Assembly: GCA_038318565.1 (NCBI GenBank)
Contig: JBBQCI010000096.1
Coordinates: forward strand, 1-13,510
DNA length: 13,510 bases
Source of the DNA: UBA11346 sp038318565
Lineage (GTDB): Bacteria; Planctomycetota; UBA11346
Reading direction: 5' to 3'
Part shown: positions 6,567 through 13,510 of the stretch, piece by piece
Position numbering within the stretch: the first letter of the stretch is position 1
How the letters are laid out: each line of letters opens with the position of its first letter
The notes under the pieces: model-generated
The model's database searches: none
Seen by the model: the letters and a program-made list of their open reading frames with translations, nothing else
Told to the model about the DNA's origin: nothing
Translations under genes and position numbers: made by a program

Positions 6567-6602
6567 GTCCTCATTTCAGATATGCACAGAAGCCAGAAAA
6601 AC

Positions 6603-6684
6603 TGCGGACGATGGGACTCGAACCCATAAACCTTTCGGTACTGGGACCTAAACCCAGCGCGTATGCCAATTCCGCCACGTCCGC
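6603..6684 (-). tRNA. tRNA-Leu (anticodon UAG)
   Basis: The reverse strand gives an 82-nt class II tRNA. The acceptor stem is GCGGACG (from 6684) paired with CGTCCGC, with discriminator A at 6603. The D-arm contains GCGG...TTGG. The anticodon stem CTGGG/CCCAG holds loop TTTAGGT with anticodon TAG (6650-6648), which reads CUN leucine codons. A long variable arm (ACC-GAAA-GGT) is typical of tRNA-Leu. The T-arm is TGGG-TTCGAGT-CCCA. The 3' CCA is not encoded and must be added by a CCA-adding enzyme. The 5' end lies only 12 nt after the stop of the FmdB-like gene on the same strand, so co-transcription with that operon is likely. Confidence 0.96.
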
Positions 6685-6696
6685 ATCATGAAACGA

Positions 6697-6966
6697 TCAG
6701 ATTCCGCACATACCGTTCTGGCAGCCGCCTCCCTGAGGTAGGTCGCAGGCCTGCATGCCGCAACCACCGGTCGCACACGGGCTGGGTCCTTCGGAGGACT
6801 TCGATTCGGTGAAGATGCCGAGCCCGCCAGAGATCACCCGACGGACCGGCTCGCCGGTCTCGGGATGGACGCTCAGGGACTTGGCGGTGATCGGTTGATA
6901 GAGTTCAAAACGCACCGCCGGCTTGCCGGCCTGCTTCGGTATGGTCTCGTACTCGTAGGTAGGCAT
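6697..6966 (-). CDS. Small FmdB-like protein with a cysteine-rich tail
   Basis: The 89-aa product begins MPTYEYE, the signature N-terminus of FmdB-family putative regulatory/zinc-ribbon proteins, and has PETGEPVRRVISGGLGIF in the middle as in that family. The CxxC pairs that normally follow MPxYEY are absent. Instead, five cysteines (64, 69, 74, 82, 87) sit in a glycine-rich C-terminal tail. Metal binding there is possible but unproven, and the function is unknown. I chose the ATG at 6966 for its family-like N-terminus. An in-frame ATG at 6975 (MLA extension) sits at better distance from a weak GAGAG (6985-6981) and could be the true start. The longer frame extending upstream through the permease is a shadow. 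It follows the ABC permease by 35 nt and precedes tRNA-Leu. Confidence 0.8.
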   Translation of the reverse strand: MPTYEYETIPKQAGKPAVRFELYQPITAKSLSVHPETGEPVRRVISGGLGIFTESKSSEGPSPCATGGCGMQACDLPQGGGCQNGMCGI

Positions 6967-7001
6967 GGCTAGCATGATTACTCTCGGCGGCGGACGGCAA
7001 G

Positions 7002-8078
7002 TCATGCCAGCCGCTTGCGTACCCGCAGGGTGGCGAGGACCAGCAGACCTCCGAGGAGGCCGGCCAGGGCGGCGATCTCCCCCCACAGGTCGGTCAGCGA
7101 GGCCCCCTTCAGCACGATACCACGGACCACGCGCAGAAAATGGGTCAACGGCAGGATTTCGGTGGCCTGACGGATGCCGTCGGGCATTGCCGCGATCGGG
7201 AACATGAAACCGGACAGCAAAATGTTGGGCAGCAGGAAAAACACCGCCAGTTGCATGGCCTGCCCCTGGGTGCGGGCGATGGTCGAGAAGACCAGGCCGA
7301 CCGCCAGATTCGCGGCAATGAACAGCAGGGCAACGGCGTACAGGCCGACAACTCCGGGACCTGGATGGATATTGAACAGCAGGCTGCCCAGGCCGAGGAC
7401 GAGCGTCATCTGCACATAGCCGATGACCACGTACGGAGCAAGCTTGCCGCCGATCAACTCCCACGGACGGATCGGTGAAACGACCAGTCCCTCGATGGTG
7501 CCGTGCTCACGCTCGCGGGCGATCGCCAGGGCGGTCATCAAGACCAGGGTGAAGGTCAAGATGACGCCCACCAGGCCCGGGACGATGTACACGGCGCTGA
7601 TCTGCTGTGGATTGTAGCGCAGGTCGACTTCGACATGCAATAGCGCCTCGCTGAGCGATCTGGCGAGACCGCTCGCCGCTCCGGTGGTAGAACCGACGGT
7701 CATCGGGTCGGAACCGTCCACCAACAGCTGGACCGACCGTGGCTGGCCAGCTGCGACGGCGGCGGCGTAGTCAGGCGGAATGACAAGTACGGCGCCGACC
7801 AGACCTTCGCGGAGCGCCCGGTTGGCCTCGTCATAGCCACCGACAGCGCCGATATCGTGGTAATAGGTCGTCGCCTCCAGTCGTCGGACGAGGTCGCGGG
7901 ATTCTTGCGTCACATCGCGATCCAGAACCGCCAGCGGCACATGCCGGACGTCGGTGTCGATGGCGAAACCGAAGACCAGAAACTGCACCGTCGGCAGCAG
8001 CACGATCATTGCCAAACTCAGGCGATCACGCCGGAGATGCATCAGCTCTTTCCAAGCAACCGCGAGCAGACGATTCAT
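7002..8078 (-). CDS. ABC-2 type transporter permease
   Basis: This 358-aa inner-membrane protein is the membrane subunit of an ABC-2 exporter of the YhhJ/YbhS/YbhR kind. An N-terminal transmembrane helix (about 22-42, LAMIVLLPTVQFLVFGFAI) is followed by an extracytoplasmic domain of about 130 residues. A C-terminal membrane block of five or so helices (from about 172 to 350) includes the motif REREHGTIEGLVVSPIRPWELIGGK, typical of the coupling region. Its ATG (8078) overlaps the ATPase stop by 4 nt (ATGA), indicating translational coupling. Only one permease gene is present, whereas E. coli ybhGFSR has two, so it probably works as a homodimer. The substrate is unknown; drugs, lipids or polysaccharides are all possible for the family. 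Confidence 0.93.
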   Translation of the reverse strand: MNRLLAVAWKELMHLRRDRLSLAMIVLLPTVQFLVFGFAIDTDVRHVPLAVLDRDVTQESRDLVRRLEATTYYHDIGAVGGYDEANRALREGLVGAVLVIPPDYAAAVAAGQPRSVQLLVDGSDPMTVGSTTGAASGLARSLSEALLHVEVDLRYNPQQISAVYIVPGLVGVILTFTLVLMTALAIAREREHGTIEGLVVSPIRPWELIGGKLAPYVVIGYVQMTLVLGLGSLLFNIHPGPGVVGLYAVALLFIAANLAVGLVFSTIARTQGQAMQLAVFFLLPNILLSGFMFPIAAMPDGIRQATEILPLTHFLRVVRGIVLKGASLTDLWGEIAALAGLLGGLLVLATLRVRKRLA

Positions 8079-8968
8079 GTCCGCGGTCCCGGTTCCAGGG
8101 CGCTGAGGCTGATGAAGGCGTCTTCGATCGTCGTGCGGACCGGCTGTAGGCCTTCAGGCAGGGCAGCCGGATCGCGGGCGACGACGCGCAGAATGCGGCC
8201 ATGCACGGCAGCCTCGACAATCCGTGGATCGGTGCGCAACCGATCGGCCATGTCTGCCGCTTCGGCAACGACGCCCTCGGCCACACTCAGTCCGGCGGAC
8301 GCCGCCAGCTCGGCCGGCGTACCGGTGCCCAGCAGGCGTCCCTGGAAGATGAACGCCATGCGATCGAAGCGCTCGGCCTCGTCCATGTAATGCGTGCTGC
8401 ACAGGACGGTCGTCCCATCGCGGACCAGACTGCCGATCAACTGCCAGAACTCGCGCCGACTGACCGGATCGACTCCGGCGGTCGGTTCGTCGAGGACCAG
8501 CAACTGCGGCCGGTGGATGGTGGCGCAGGCCAACGCCAAGCGCTGACGCCAGCCGCCCGACAGGGTGCCGGCGATCTGTCCGGTACGGTCGGTCAGATGA
8601 TAGCGGGCGAGCTGTTCGCGGATGCGATCGCCCACGCGCAGGAAGCCCAGTCCGTGTACCCCAGACCAGAAACGCAGGTTTTCACCGACGCTGAGATCGC
8701 TGTACAGACTGAACGACTGGGTCATGTAGCCGATGCCTCGCTTGATCGCTTCGGACTCGCGCAGCAGGTCCAGGCCCAACACGGTGCCACTGCCGGCAGT
8801 GGGATCGATCACCCCGCAGAGCATGCGGATGGTGGTGCTCTTGCCTGAGCCATTCGGCCCCAGCACCCCGAACAATTCGCCGGGTTGCACCTGTAGCGAC
8901 ACGTCGCGAACCGCCTGCAGATCGCCAAAACGCTTGGCCAGGCCGTGGACGTCGATGGTTGCCGTCAC
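8075..8968 (-). CDS. ABC transporter ATP-binding protein
   Basis: This 297-aa cytoplasmic ATPase powers the adjacent ABC-2 permease. The motifs are Walker A GPNGSGKST (37-45), the Q-loop Q84, signature LSGGW (136-140), Walker B LLVLDEP (156-162) with catalytic E161, and the switch histidine H193 in STHYMDEAE. The usual LSGGQ or LSGGM glutamine position is tryptophan, a variation seen in ABC-2 ATPases. About 100 residues after the core form the C-terminal extension typical of CcmA/DrrA-like exporters. The start is GTG at 8968, which overlaps the upstream lipoprotein stop by 4 nt (GTGA). The stop overlaps the permease ATG. There is a single nucleotide-binding domain, so a dimer is expected. Confidence 0.96.
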   Translation of the reverse strand: MTATIDVHGLAKRFGDLQAVRDVSLQVQPGELFGVLGPNGSGKSTTIRMLCGVIDPTAGSGTVLGLDLLRESEAIKRGIGYMTQSFSLYSDLSVGENLRFWSGVHGLGFLRVGDRIREQLARYHLTDRTGQIAGTLSGGWRQRLALACATIHRPQLLVLDEPTAGVDPVSRREFWQLIGSLVRDGTTVLCSTHYMDEAERFDRMAFIFQGRLLGTGTPAELAASAGLSVAEGVVAEAADMADRLRTDPRIVEAAVHGRILRVVARDPAALPEGLQPVRTTIEDAFISLSALEPGPRT

Positions 8969-9900
8969 GGACCGAACGTAACATCGGCCGGTACGCCGGC
9001 ATGCAGGCCATCGGTGCGGGGCAGGCGAATACGCACCCGGGCGACCAGATCCGGCCGGTCGTGTGGCCCGAAGAGATATCGCGGGGTGAATTCCAGGCGC
9101 TCGCCAATGCGCTCAATGACGCCGGATATTGCTGGGATCCCGTCAATCCGCAGGTGAGCAACGCCGCCAACTCGGAGCGCGGCCAGATCCGCCTGCCGGA
9201 CGAAGGCGTCGACATACGGTCGATCGCTGTCGGCCAGGGTGATCGCCGGGGTCCCCGGCTGGGCCACCTCGCCAGGACGCAGATGCAGGTGCCGGATGAG
9301 GCGAGAGCCTGGCGCATGGAGCTCGCTACGTGCCACCCGCTCCTTCGCCCGCTCCAGGGTAACACCCGCTAGGGCCACCTGGGCTTGGGCCACGGCCAGA
9401 TCCTCCGCCGTGGCACCGGCTTTCAACACGGACAGCCGTTCCTTCACCGATTGTAGGCTGGCTACGGACCTGGCGGCTGCGTTGATTGCACGATCACGAT
9501 CCTGTTCACTGGCCTGTTCATGGCTGGATAGGTCCTGAATTCGGGTCTGGTCCGATTCGGCAATTCTGGCCGAAATTACCGCAGCCACGAGGTCAGCCTC
9601 GGCCACAGCCAGATCCTGAGGTCTCGCCGGTGCCATAAGCGCAGCCTGCCGACGTTCGGCGAGCCGCAGCTCGGCTTCGGCTTGGGCCTGCACCAACAAC
9701 AGCGTGCGGCTATCCAGCACCATCAGCAGCGAACCGGACTCAACGTGCTGGCCTTCCTCGACCCGGGTCGTGGCCAGCGTACCTGCTACCTCGAAGGCCA
9801 GGGTTTCCTCGTCGCAGGCTACCACACCTTGGTATGCCGGCGGTGCCTGGCCACAGGCGGACAGGAAGACCACCGCGAGCAGCAGGCCGTACTTCAGCAT
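8965..9900 (-). CDS. HlyD-family membrane-fusion lipoprotein
   Basis: The 311-aa protein is a periplasmic adaptor of the HlyD/EmrA/YbhG type that would link the ABC-2 exporter to an outer-membrane channel. The N-terminus MLKYGLLLAVVFLSAC-G is a lipoprotein signal with a lipobox at C16. A biotinyl-lipoyl half-domain (about 33-64) leads into a long alanine/glutamate/arginine-rich coiled-coil hairpin (about 66-190). The second lipoyl half (SELHAPGSRLIRHLHLRPGEVAQPG) and a beta-barrel domain follow to the C-terminus. The ATG at 9900 lies inside the end of the DUF1569 gene (7-nt overlap, ATGCTGA), and the stop overlaps the ATPase GTG. This supports a coupled operon. No outer-membrane TolC-like gene is in the window. 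Confidence 0.93.
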   Translation of the reverse strand: MLKYGLLLAVVFLSACGQAPPAYQGVVACDEETLAFEVAGTLATTRVEEGQHVESGSLLMVLDSRTLLLVQAQAEAELRLAERRQAALMAPARPQDLAVAEADLVAAVISARIAESDQTRIQDLSSHEQASEQDRDRAINAAARSVASLQSVKERLSVLKAGATAEDLAVAQAQVALAGVTLERAKERVARSELHAPGSRLIRHLHLRPGEVAQPGTPAITLADSDRPYVDAFVRQADLAALRVGGVAHLRIDGIPAISGVIERIGERLEFTPRYLFGPHDRPDLVARVRIRLPRTDGLHAGVPADVTFGP

Positions 9901-10343
9901 GCAAACTGCCGCAGATGAAAATCAATGTGACGCCAACTGAACCGACCCCACTGCTGCGGCGTCAACGGTCCAAGTAGAGGATGGACTCCCCACGATTGAT
10001 GCGGCCCTACGGCAAAGCGCTGCATGTACTCGACCACGCGGTGATGGTCCCAATCCCACTCATGCAGGTTGGCAGCCGGCAAAAGTTCTGGCGGCGCCTG
10101 GAGCTTCCCGTGCGGCCAGGGCAGTGGCCCGTCAATGACGAAGAGGCGGCCATACCAGCGGTTCATCCACGAATCACTGACGTGCAAGCGCAGCTCACCG
10201 AACGTCACGGCAAGGCCTGCATGCAAGTGGCAGAGCATGGCGTGGGGGTCCATGGTGCCCCACAGCCGGAGCGCGTCAGGACGGATCCTCTCGACCCGCT
10301 GGACGAGGCTGACCCTGGTGCGCATGTTCAGCAGACTGGCCAT
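9894..10343 (-). CDS. DUF1569 (DinB-like) protein
   Basis: The 149-aa protein fits the DUF1569 family, a DinB/YfiT-like four-helix fold whose function is not established. The recognisable parts are TMDPHAMLCHLH (H34, H39) near the N-terminus and HPLLGPLTPQQWGRFSWRHIDFHLRQF (H121, H139, H143) at the C-terminus. The latter is the hallmark block with candidate metal-binding histidines. The ATG at 10343 is used; an internal ATG at 10325 is also possible and no strong Shine-Dalgarno separates them. The gene starts 43 nt after the FHA gene. It overlaps the HlyD-family gene by 7 nt, so it belongs to the export operon by position. What it contributes to export is not evident. Confidence 0.85.
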   Translation of the reverse strand: MASLLNMRTRVSLVQRVERIRPDALRLWGTMDPHAMLCHLHAGLAVTFGELRLHVSDSWMNRWYGRLFVIDGPLPWPHGKLQAPPELLPAANLHEWDWDHHRVVEYMQRFAVGPHQSWGVHPLLGPLTPQQWGRFSWRHIDFHLRQFAC

Positions 10344-10386
10344 GAGCGAAGCCTAGGAAACGGGCTGGACCTGAGAAGCGGACCCG

Positions 10387-10884
10387 TCAGCCAGCCGGAA
10401 CGCTGCCCTGGCAGCGCGGACAGATTACCGCTTCTCCACGGGAACGATGCGCGGTGCTAACCCACAGGGTGCAGGTCGGGCAGACCACGGCGGCGGCCAG
10501 TCCATCGACTGGTGGGGTCGGCGGATCGTCGCCATCATCGGCTTCGCTGTTCCGGCGAGCTTCGACCTCAAGGGCCTCGACCTGGTTGATATCACCGGCA
10601 TGGAAGGTCAGGCGGACCGAGCCAGCCTTGACGATGTCCTTCTCGATCAGCTTATGCGGAGCCGCCAGCTTGGTCTTGTTGACGTAGGTTCCGTTCGACG
10701 AATTGAGGTCTTCGATGTACCAGCCATCGTCCTTGCGGACTACCAGACAGTGTTCGCGGCTGATGTTGGTGGTCGGCACAGCCAGGTCACAAGCCGAGGC
10801 GCGCCCGACGACGGTGCGATCCTTGCCCAGGTTGTGCCGGGTATAGCCTTCCGTCCCCTTCACGCGCACAGTTAGAAACGACAT
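10387..10884 (-). CDS. FHA-domain protein with C-terminal zinc ribbon
   Basis: The 165-aa cytoplasmic protein has an N-terminal FHA domain (about 5-95), a phosphothreonine-binding module used in Ser/Thr-kinase signalling. The binding residues are present: G27-R28, S42-R43 with H45 in SREH, and N64-G65 in SSNGTYVN. An acidic, proline-rich linker (about 112-125) leads to a compact zinc ribbon with C135/C138 and C155/C158 (CPTC and CPRC). The ATG at 10884 has a perfect GGAGG (10895-10891) 6 nt upstream. It is the first gene of the minus-strand run leading to the ABC exporter and diverges from panC across 66 bp. The partner kinase and phosphopeptide target are not in the window. Confidence 0.93.
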   Translation of the reverse strand: MSFLTVRVKGTEGYTRHNLGKDRTVVGRASACDLAVPTTNISREHCLVVRKDDGWYIEDLNSSNGTYVNKTKLAAPHKLIEKDIVKAGSVRLTFHAGDINQVEALEVEARRNSEADDGDDPPTPPVDGLAAAVVCPTCTLWVSTAHRSRGEAVICPRCQGSVPAG

Positions 10885-10950
10885 CGCGAGCCTCCGGAAG
10901 GTGATACTTCCGACCCGCGCAAACGCTGCAAGACCGGCCAGGAGCCTCCC
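10885..10950. promoter_or_regulatory. Divergent FHA/panC intergenic region with inverted repeat
   Basis: Only 66 bp separate the two divergent starts, so both promoters must be here or within the opposite coding regions. The inverted repeat CGGAAG (10895-10900) / CTTCCG (10907-10912), with a 6-nt spacer, abuts the FHA ribosome-binding site. It could be an operator or a small hairpin in the FHA mRNA leader. The panC Shine-Dalgarno AGGAG is at 10940-10944. I see no confident -35/-10 pair. Confidence 0.35.
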
Positions 10951-11820
10951 GTGGACCTCATCTCACCCATCTCCGACATGCGCCAATGGAGCAAAAACGC
11001 CCTGATTGCAGGAAAACGCGTCGCTTTCGTCCCCACCATGGGGGCTTTGCACCCCGGCCACATCAGTCTGGTCGAGAAGGCCCGGAGCCTTGCCGACCTG
11101 GTGGTGGTGTCGATCTACGTCAATCCTACTCAGTTCGACAACCCCGAGGACCTCGCCAAGTACCCCCAGACCCTGGAGGTCGACCTGGCCATGTGCCGGG
11201 CCGCCGGGGTGGACGCGGTGTGGACTCCTGAGACCTCCGAGATGTATCCCGACGGATACTGCACCTTCATTGAGGTGGTCGGCCCGCTGACCGACAAATT
11301 GTGCGCCGTCGCCCGTCCCGGGCACTTCCGGGGCGTTGCGACTGTGGTCACCAAGCTGCTGTCTATCGTCCGCGCCGACGTCGCGGTATTCGGCCAGAAG
11401 GACCTGCAGCAGGCGTTGATCGTCTCGCGGGTGGCTGGCGACCTGAACCTGGGCACCGAGATCGTCGTCGCCCCGACCGTGCGTGATCTCGACGGCTTGG
11501 CGCTGAGCAGCCGCAACAAGCGCCTGAACCCCGAGATGCGAATAAAGGCCCTGGGTCTGCCGCGCGGACTTGAACTGGCCCGACAGGCCTACCGCGCCGG
11601 CCAAAGCACCAGCCTGAAGCTGATTGAGATCGTCGCCGAAGAGCTGCTGGTGCACGAGGGCGTCGATCTGGACTACTGCGACGTGGTGTCCCTGAAGGGC
11701 TTCGCTGAATCGGAGTTCGCCAACGACACCTGCGTCCTGGCTGCCGCGGTGGTCGTTGACGGCGTCCGGCTGATCGACCACGTACCGCTCGCCGGCCAGG
11801 CGATCCCGGTGAAGGCTTGA
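10951..11820 (+). CDS. panC: Pantothenate synthetase (pantoate-beta-alanine ligase)
   Basis: This enzyme condenses pantoate and beta-alanine with ATP to pantothenate, the precursor of coenzyme A, in the cytosol. The 289-aa length matches the family. Class I synthetase-like motifs are clear: VPTMGALHPGH (27-37, the HIGH-type ATP site), VNPTQF, FGQKDLQQ (147-154), and LSSRN (185-189, the KMSKS-like loop). The start is GTG at 10951, with AGGAG (10940-10944) 6 nt upstream. An in-frame ATG at 10978 is too far inside the conserved fold. It is followed after 50 nt by the helicase gene on the same strand. panB and panD are not in the window. Confidence 0.97.
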   Translation: MDLISPISDMRQWSKNALIAGKRVAFVPTMGALHPGHISLVEKARSLADLVVVSIYVNPTQFDNPEDLAKYPQTLEVDLAMCRAAGVDAVWTPETSEMYPDGYCTFIEVVGPLTDKLCAVARPGHFRGVATVVTKLLSIVRADVAVFGQKDLQQALIVSRVAGDLNLGTEIVVAPTVRDLDGLALSSRNKRLNPEMRIKALGLPRGLELARQAYRAGQSTSLKLIEIVAEELLVHEGVDLDYCDVVSLKGFAESEFANDTCVLAAAVVVDGVRLIDHVPLAGQAIPVKA

Positions 11821-11870
11821 TGATTTCCCCACGTAACACGCTGGACGACTAGATCTAAGGTCCGTGACGC

Positions 11871-13510
11871 ATGCCTGCCGTTGACGTTTTTGCCGGACTG
11901 AACGATGACCAACGGGCCGCAGTCGGCCACGTCAAGGGCCCCCTGTTGGTCATCGCCGGCGCCGGCTCGGGCAAGACCCGAGTCATCACCCACCGGATCG
12001 CCAATCTCATCCAGGCGGCTGGCACCAGGCCCGATCGCGTGTTGGCGATCACGTTTACCAACAAAGCCGCCGGCGAGATGAAGGAGCGCATCCAGCGCCT
12101 GTTGGGCATTCAAACGCCATGGATCTGCACCTTCCATTCGGCCGGTTACCGCATGCTGCGCATGGAGCGCTCGCGTGACGGAACCGACGGCGACTTCACG
12201 ATCTGCGACAACGAAGAGCCAGAGAAGTACGTCCGCCAGATCGTCAAAGACCTGGGCCGCAACCCCAAGGACTTCGAACCGAAGAAGCTCTGCCACCGCA
12301 TTTCTGAGTGGAAGAACCAGCTGGCCGACCTCGCCACCCTGACGCCCAACGACGATTTCGATACGTTCTGCCTGGAAGTCGCGCAGGAATACAAACGCCG
12401 GCTGGATTCAGAGAACAAACTCGACTTCGACGATCTGCTGCTGAAGCCGGTGCGGATGTTGGAAAAGGATCCCGTGGTGAAGCGCCGCTGGCAAGAGCGC
12501 TTCCCCTACATCCTGATCGACGAGTACCAGGACACCAATACCGCCCAGTACAAGCTGATCCGCCTTCTTGGTGAGCATCGCAACGTCTGCGCCACCGGCG
12601 ATCCCGATCAGGCGATCTACGGCTGGCGTGGCGCCGACATCAAGAATATTCTGAATTTCCAGACTGATTTCGAGAAGCCGAACGATCCGGTGACCATGAT
12701 CAAGCTGGAGACCAACTATCGTTCGACCCAGGTCATCCTGCGCGCTGCCCAGGGCGTCATTGAGAACAACACCGAGCGCATGGACAAGACCATCCGCACG
12801 GACAACGCCGAGGGTCGGCCGATCAATCTGCTCTCGGTCGACGACGAACTGGACGAAAGCTACGCCATCGCTGCCGCCGTCTCGCGATTCCAGGAGAAGG
12901 GGCGTCCGTGGGGCGAGATGGCAATCTTCTACCGTGCGAATGCGATGAGCCGCGTCCTGGAAGATGCGCTGCGCCGCCGGGCCATCCCCTACCAGCTGCA
13001 CGGTGGAACGCGCTTCTATGACCGCGAAGAGGTCAAGCATGTCGTCGCCTACCTCAAGCTGTTGGTCAACCCGCGCGACAGCGGTGCGCTGTCGCGCATC
13101 ATCAACGTGCCCAAACGCGGCATCGGCGATGGCACATATGATCAACTGACTGAATTCGCAGAAGAACAGCTGGTTGCCCCCACCGAAGTACTGGAGCGTC
13201 CAGAACTGCTCGCGCAGGTAGCGGTCGGCCGGGCCGCAGGTCCGCTCGCAGACATGTCCCGGCTATGGCGCTTGCTGCGCACTCTCCCTCTGGGCGATCC
13301 GCCGGCCTGCGTGCGTGGCGTGATCGAGTTGAGCAACATCGGGAGCCACTACAGCGACCGCCCGCCGACCGAGATGGAAGACCGCCTGGGCAACATGCGC
13401 GAGGTGATCACCGCTGCTGAGCAGTATCGCGAAAGCGAACCGTCCGGTGGCCTCAGCGGCTTCCTGGAGACAGTCGGCCTCAACGCCGAAGCCGGTTCTC
13501 GCGAAGATCG
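11871..13510 (+). CDS. uvrD: UvrD/PcrA-type superfamily 1 DNA helicase (partial, 3' end outside window)
   Basis: The frame from ATG 11871 stays open for 546 codons to the window edge. It encodes an SF1A 3'-5' DNA helicase acting in nucleotide-excision and mismatch repair or replication-fork clearance. Motifs in order are the Q-motif GLNDDQRAAV (9-18), Walker A AGAGSGKT (29-36), motif Ia ITFTNKAAGEM, Ib TFHSAGYRML, motif II IDEYQDTN (D217-E218), motif III GDPDQAIYGWRGAD, and motif IV LETNYRST. The 2B region follows (HGGTRFYDREEVKHVVAYL and beyond). Motifs V and VI are not reached. Family proteins are about 650-780 aa, so roughly a quarter is missing. An in-frame TGA at 11865 fixes ATG 11871 as the first possible start. 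AAGG (11857-11860) is the nearest Shine-Dalgarno. UvrD and PcrA cannot be separated by eye. Confidence 0.96.
   Translation, partial: MPAVDVFAGLNDDQRAAVGHVKGPLLVIAGAGSGKTRVITHRIANLIQAAGTRPDRVLAITFTNKAAGEMKERIQRLLGIQTPWICTFHSAGYRMLRMERSRDGTDGDFTICDNEEPEKYVRQIVKDLGRNPKDFEPKKLCHRISEWKNQLADLATLTPNDDFDTFCLEVAQEYKRRLDSENKLDFDDLLLKPVRMLEKDPVVKRRWQERFPYILIDEYQDTNTAQYKLIRLLGEHRNVCATGDPDQAIYGWRGADIKNILNFQTDFEKPNDPVTMIKLETNYRSTQVILRAAQGVIENNTERMDKTIRTDNAEGRPINLLSVDDELDESYAIAAAVSRFQEKGRPWGEMAIFYRANAMSRVLEDALRRRAIPYQLHGGTRFYDREEVKHVVAYLKLLVNPRDSGALSRIINVPKRGIGDGTYDQLTEFAEEQLVAPTEVLERPELLAQVAVGRAAGPLADMSRLWRLLRTLPLGDPPACVRGVIELSNIGSHYSDRPPTEMEDRLGNMREVITAAEQYRESEPSGGLSGFLETVGLNAEAGSRED

Larger units (their letters stand above)
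6293..6602. other. 310-bp convergent intergenic region between serA and tRNA-Leu
   Basis: This gap holds, from left to right, a perfect palindromic repeat cluster (6322-6376), a second long hairpin (6385-6420), a stretch with no recognisable gene or element (6421-6541), and the minus-strand terminator after tRNA-Leu (6542-6566). The short open frames here are interrupted by the palindromes and show no familiar protein motif, so I do not call a gene. Confidence 0.6.

Noticed and set aside
6967..7464. Long upstream extension of the FmdB-like frame, in frame through the permease gene
   Set aside because: The extension is arginine/proline-rich shadow sequence over the conserved permease. The family N-terminus MPTYEY begins at 6966.
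10963..11832. A 289-codon minus-strand open frame exactly opposite panC
   Set aside because: It is an antisense shadow of a GC-rich gene. The plus strand has unmistakable PanC motifs and a Shine-Dalgarno, and the antisense product resembles no family.
1..13510. Mobile element, CRISPR array, toxin-antitoxin or other defence system
   Set aside because: I found no transposase or integrase motifs, regularly spaced repeats, attachment-site duplication at the tRNA, or recognisable defence genes. All larger frames are explained by housekeeping or transport genes.

Overview
This is a GC-rich bacterial chromosomal window, roughly 60% or more G+C by eye, densely packed with housekeeping and envelope genes on both strands. 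I see no phage, insertion sequence, CRISPR array or other mobile hallmark. The lineage cannot be fixed from the sequence alone. A bacterial Bpt-type N-end-rule transferase, a YugP-type membrane metallopeptidase, a DUF1569 protein, an FHA/zinc-ribbon protein and a PGDH with the long intervening domain would fit a member of the PVC group such as Planctomycetota. That is an inference with low confidence.

Left part (1-3199). The window opens with the first 16 codons of a minus-strand lipoprotein gene. Diverging from it is glyA (serine hydroxymethyltransferase). Its leader holds a ZTP (pfl-type) riboswitch at about 213-304. The 3' end of the aptamer is perfectly complementary to a segment between the glyA ribosome-binding site and start codon, which suggests translational ON control by the purine/folate-stress alarmone ZTP. 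Next on the plus strand come bpt (aminoacyl-tRNA-protein transferase) and a YugP-family membrane zinc peptidase.

Middle part (3215-6602). An HD-domain phosphohydrolase of the YwfO/SAMHD1-like type is on the minus strand, convergent with the peptidase and divergent from serA. serA encodes a long-form phosphoglycerate dehydrogenase (520 aa) with a C-terminal ACT domain. Overlapping inverted repeats lie in the serA leader. A perfect 20-bp inverted repeat with internal direct repeats, and a second long hairpin, lie just after serA. glyA and serA together cover serine synthesis and one-carbon supply.

Right-middle part (6542-10884, all minus strand). Reading 5' to 3': an FHA/zinc-ribbon protein, a DUF1569 (DinB-like) protein, a lipoprotein membrane-fusion subunit (HlyD family), an ABC ATPase, an ABC-2 permease, a small FmdB-like cysteine-tailed protein, and tRNA-Leu(UAG). 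The four genes from DUF1569 to the permease overlap by 4-7 nt, and the tRNA begins 12 nt after the FmdB-like stop. A hairpin plus T-run follows the tRNA on the minus strand. This looks like one transcription unit encoding an efflux or export system, possibly with the tRNA as a 3' passenger.

Right part (10951-13510). panC (pantothenate synthetase) diverges from the FHA gene across 66 bp. It is followed after 50 bp by a UvrD/PcrA-type helicase gene that runs off the window end.

I did not find a convincing previously undescribed system. The most informative items are the ZTP riboswitch with its apparent RBS-masking platform, the coupled export operon ending in a tRNA, and the palindromic repeat cluster after serA.
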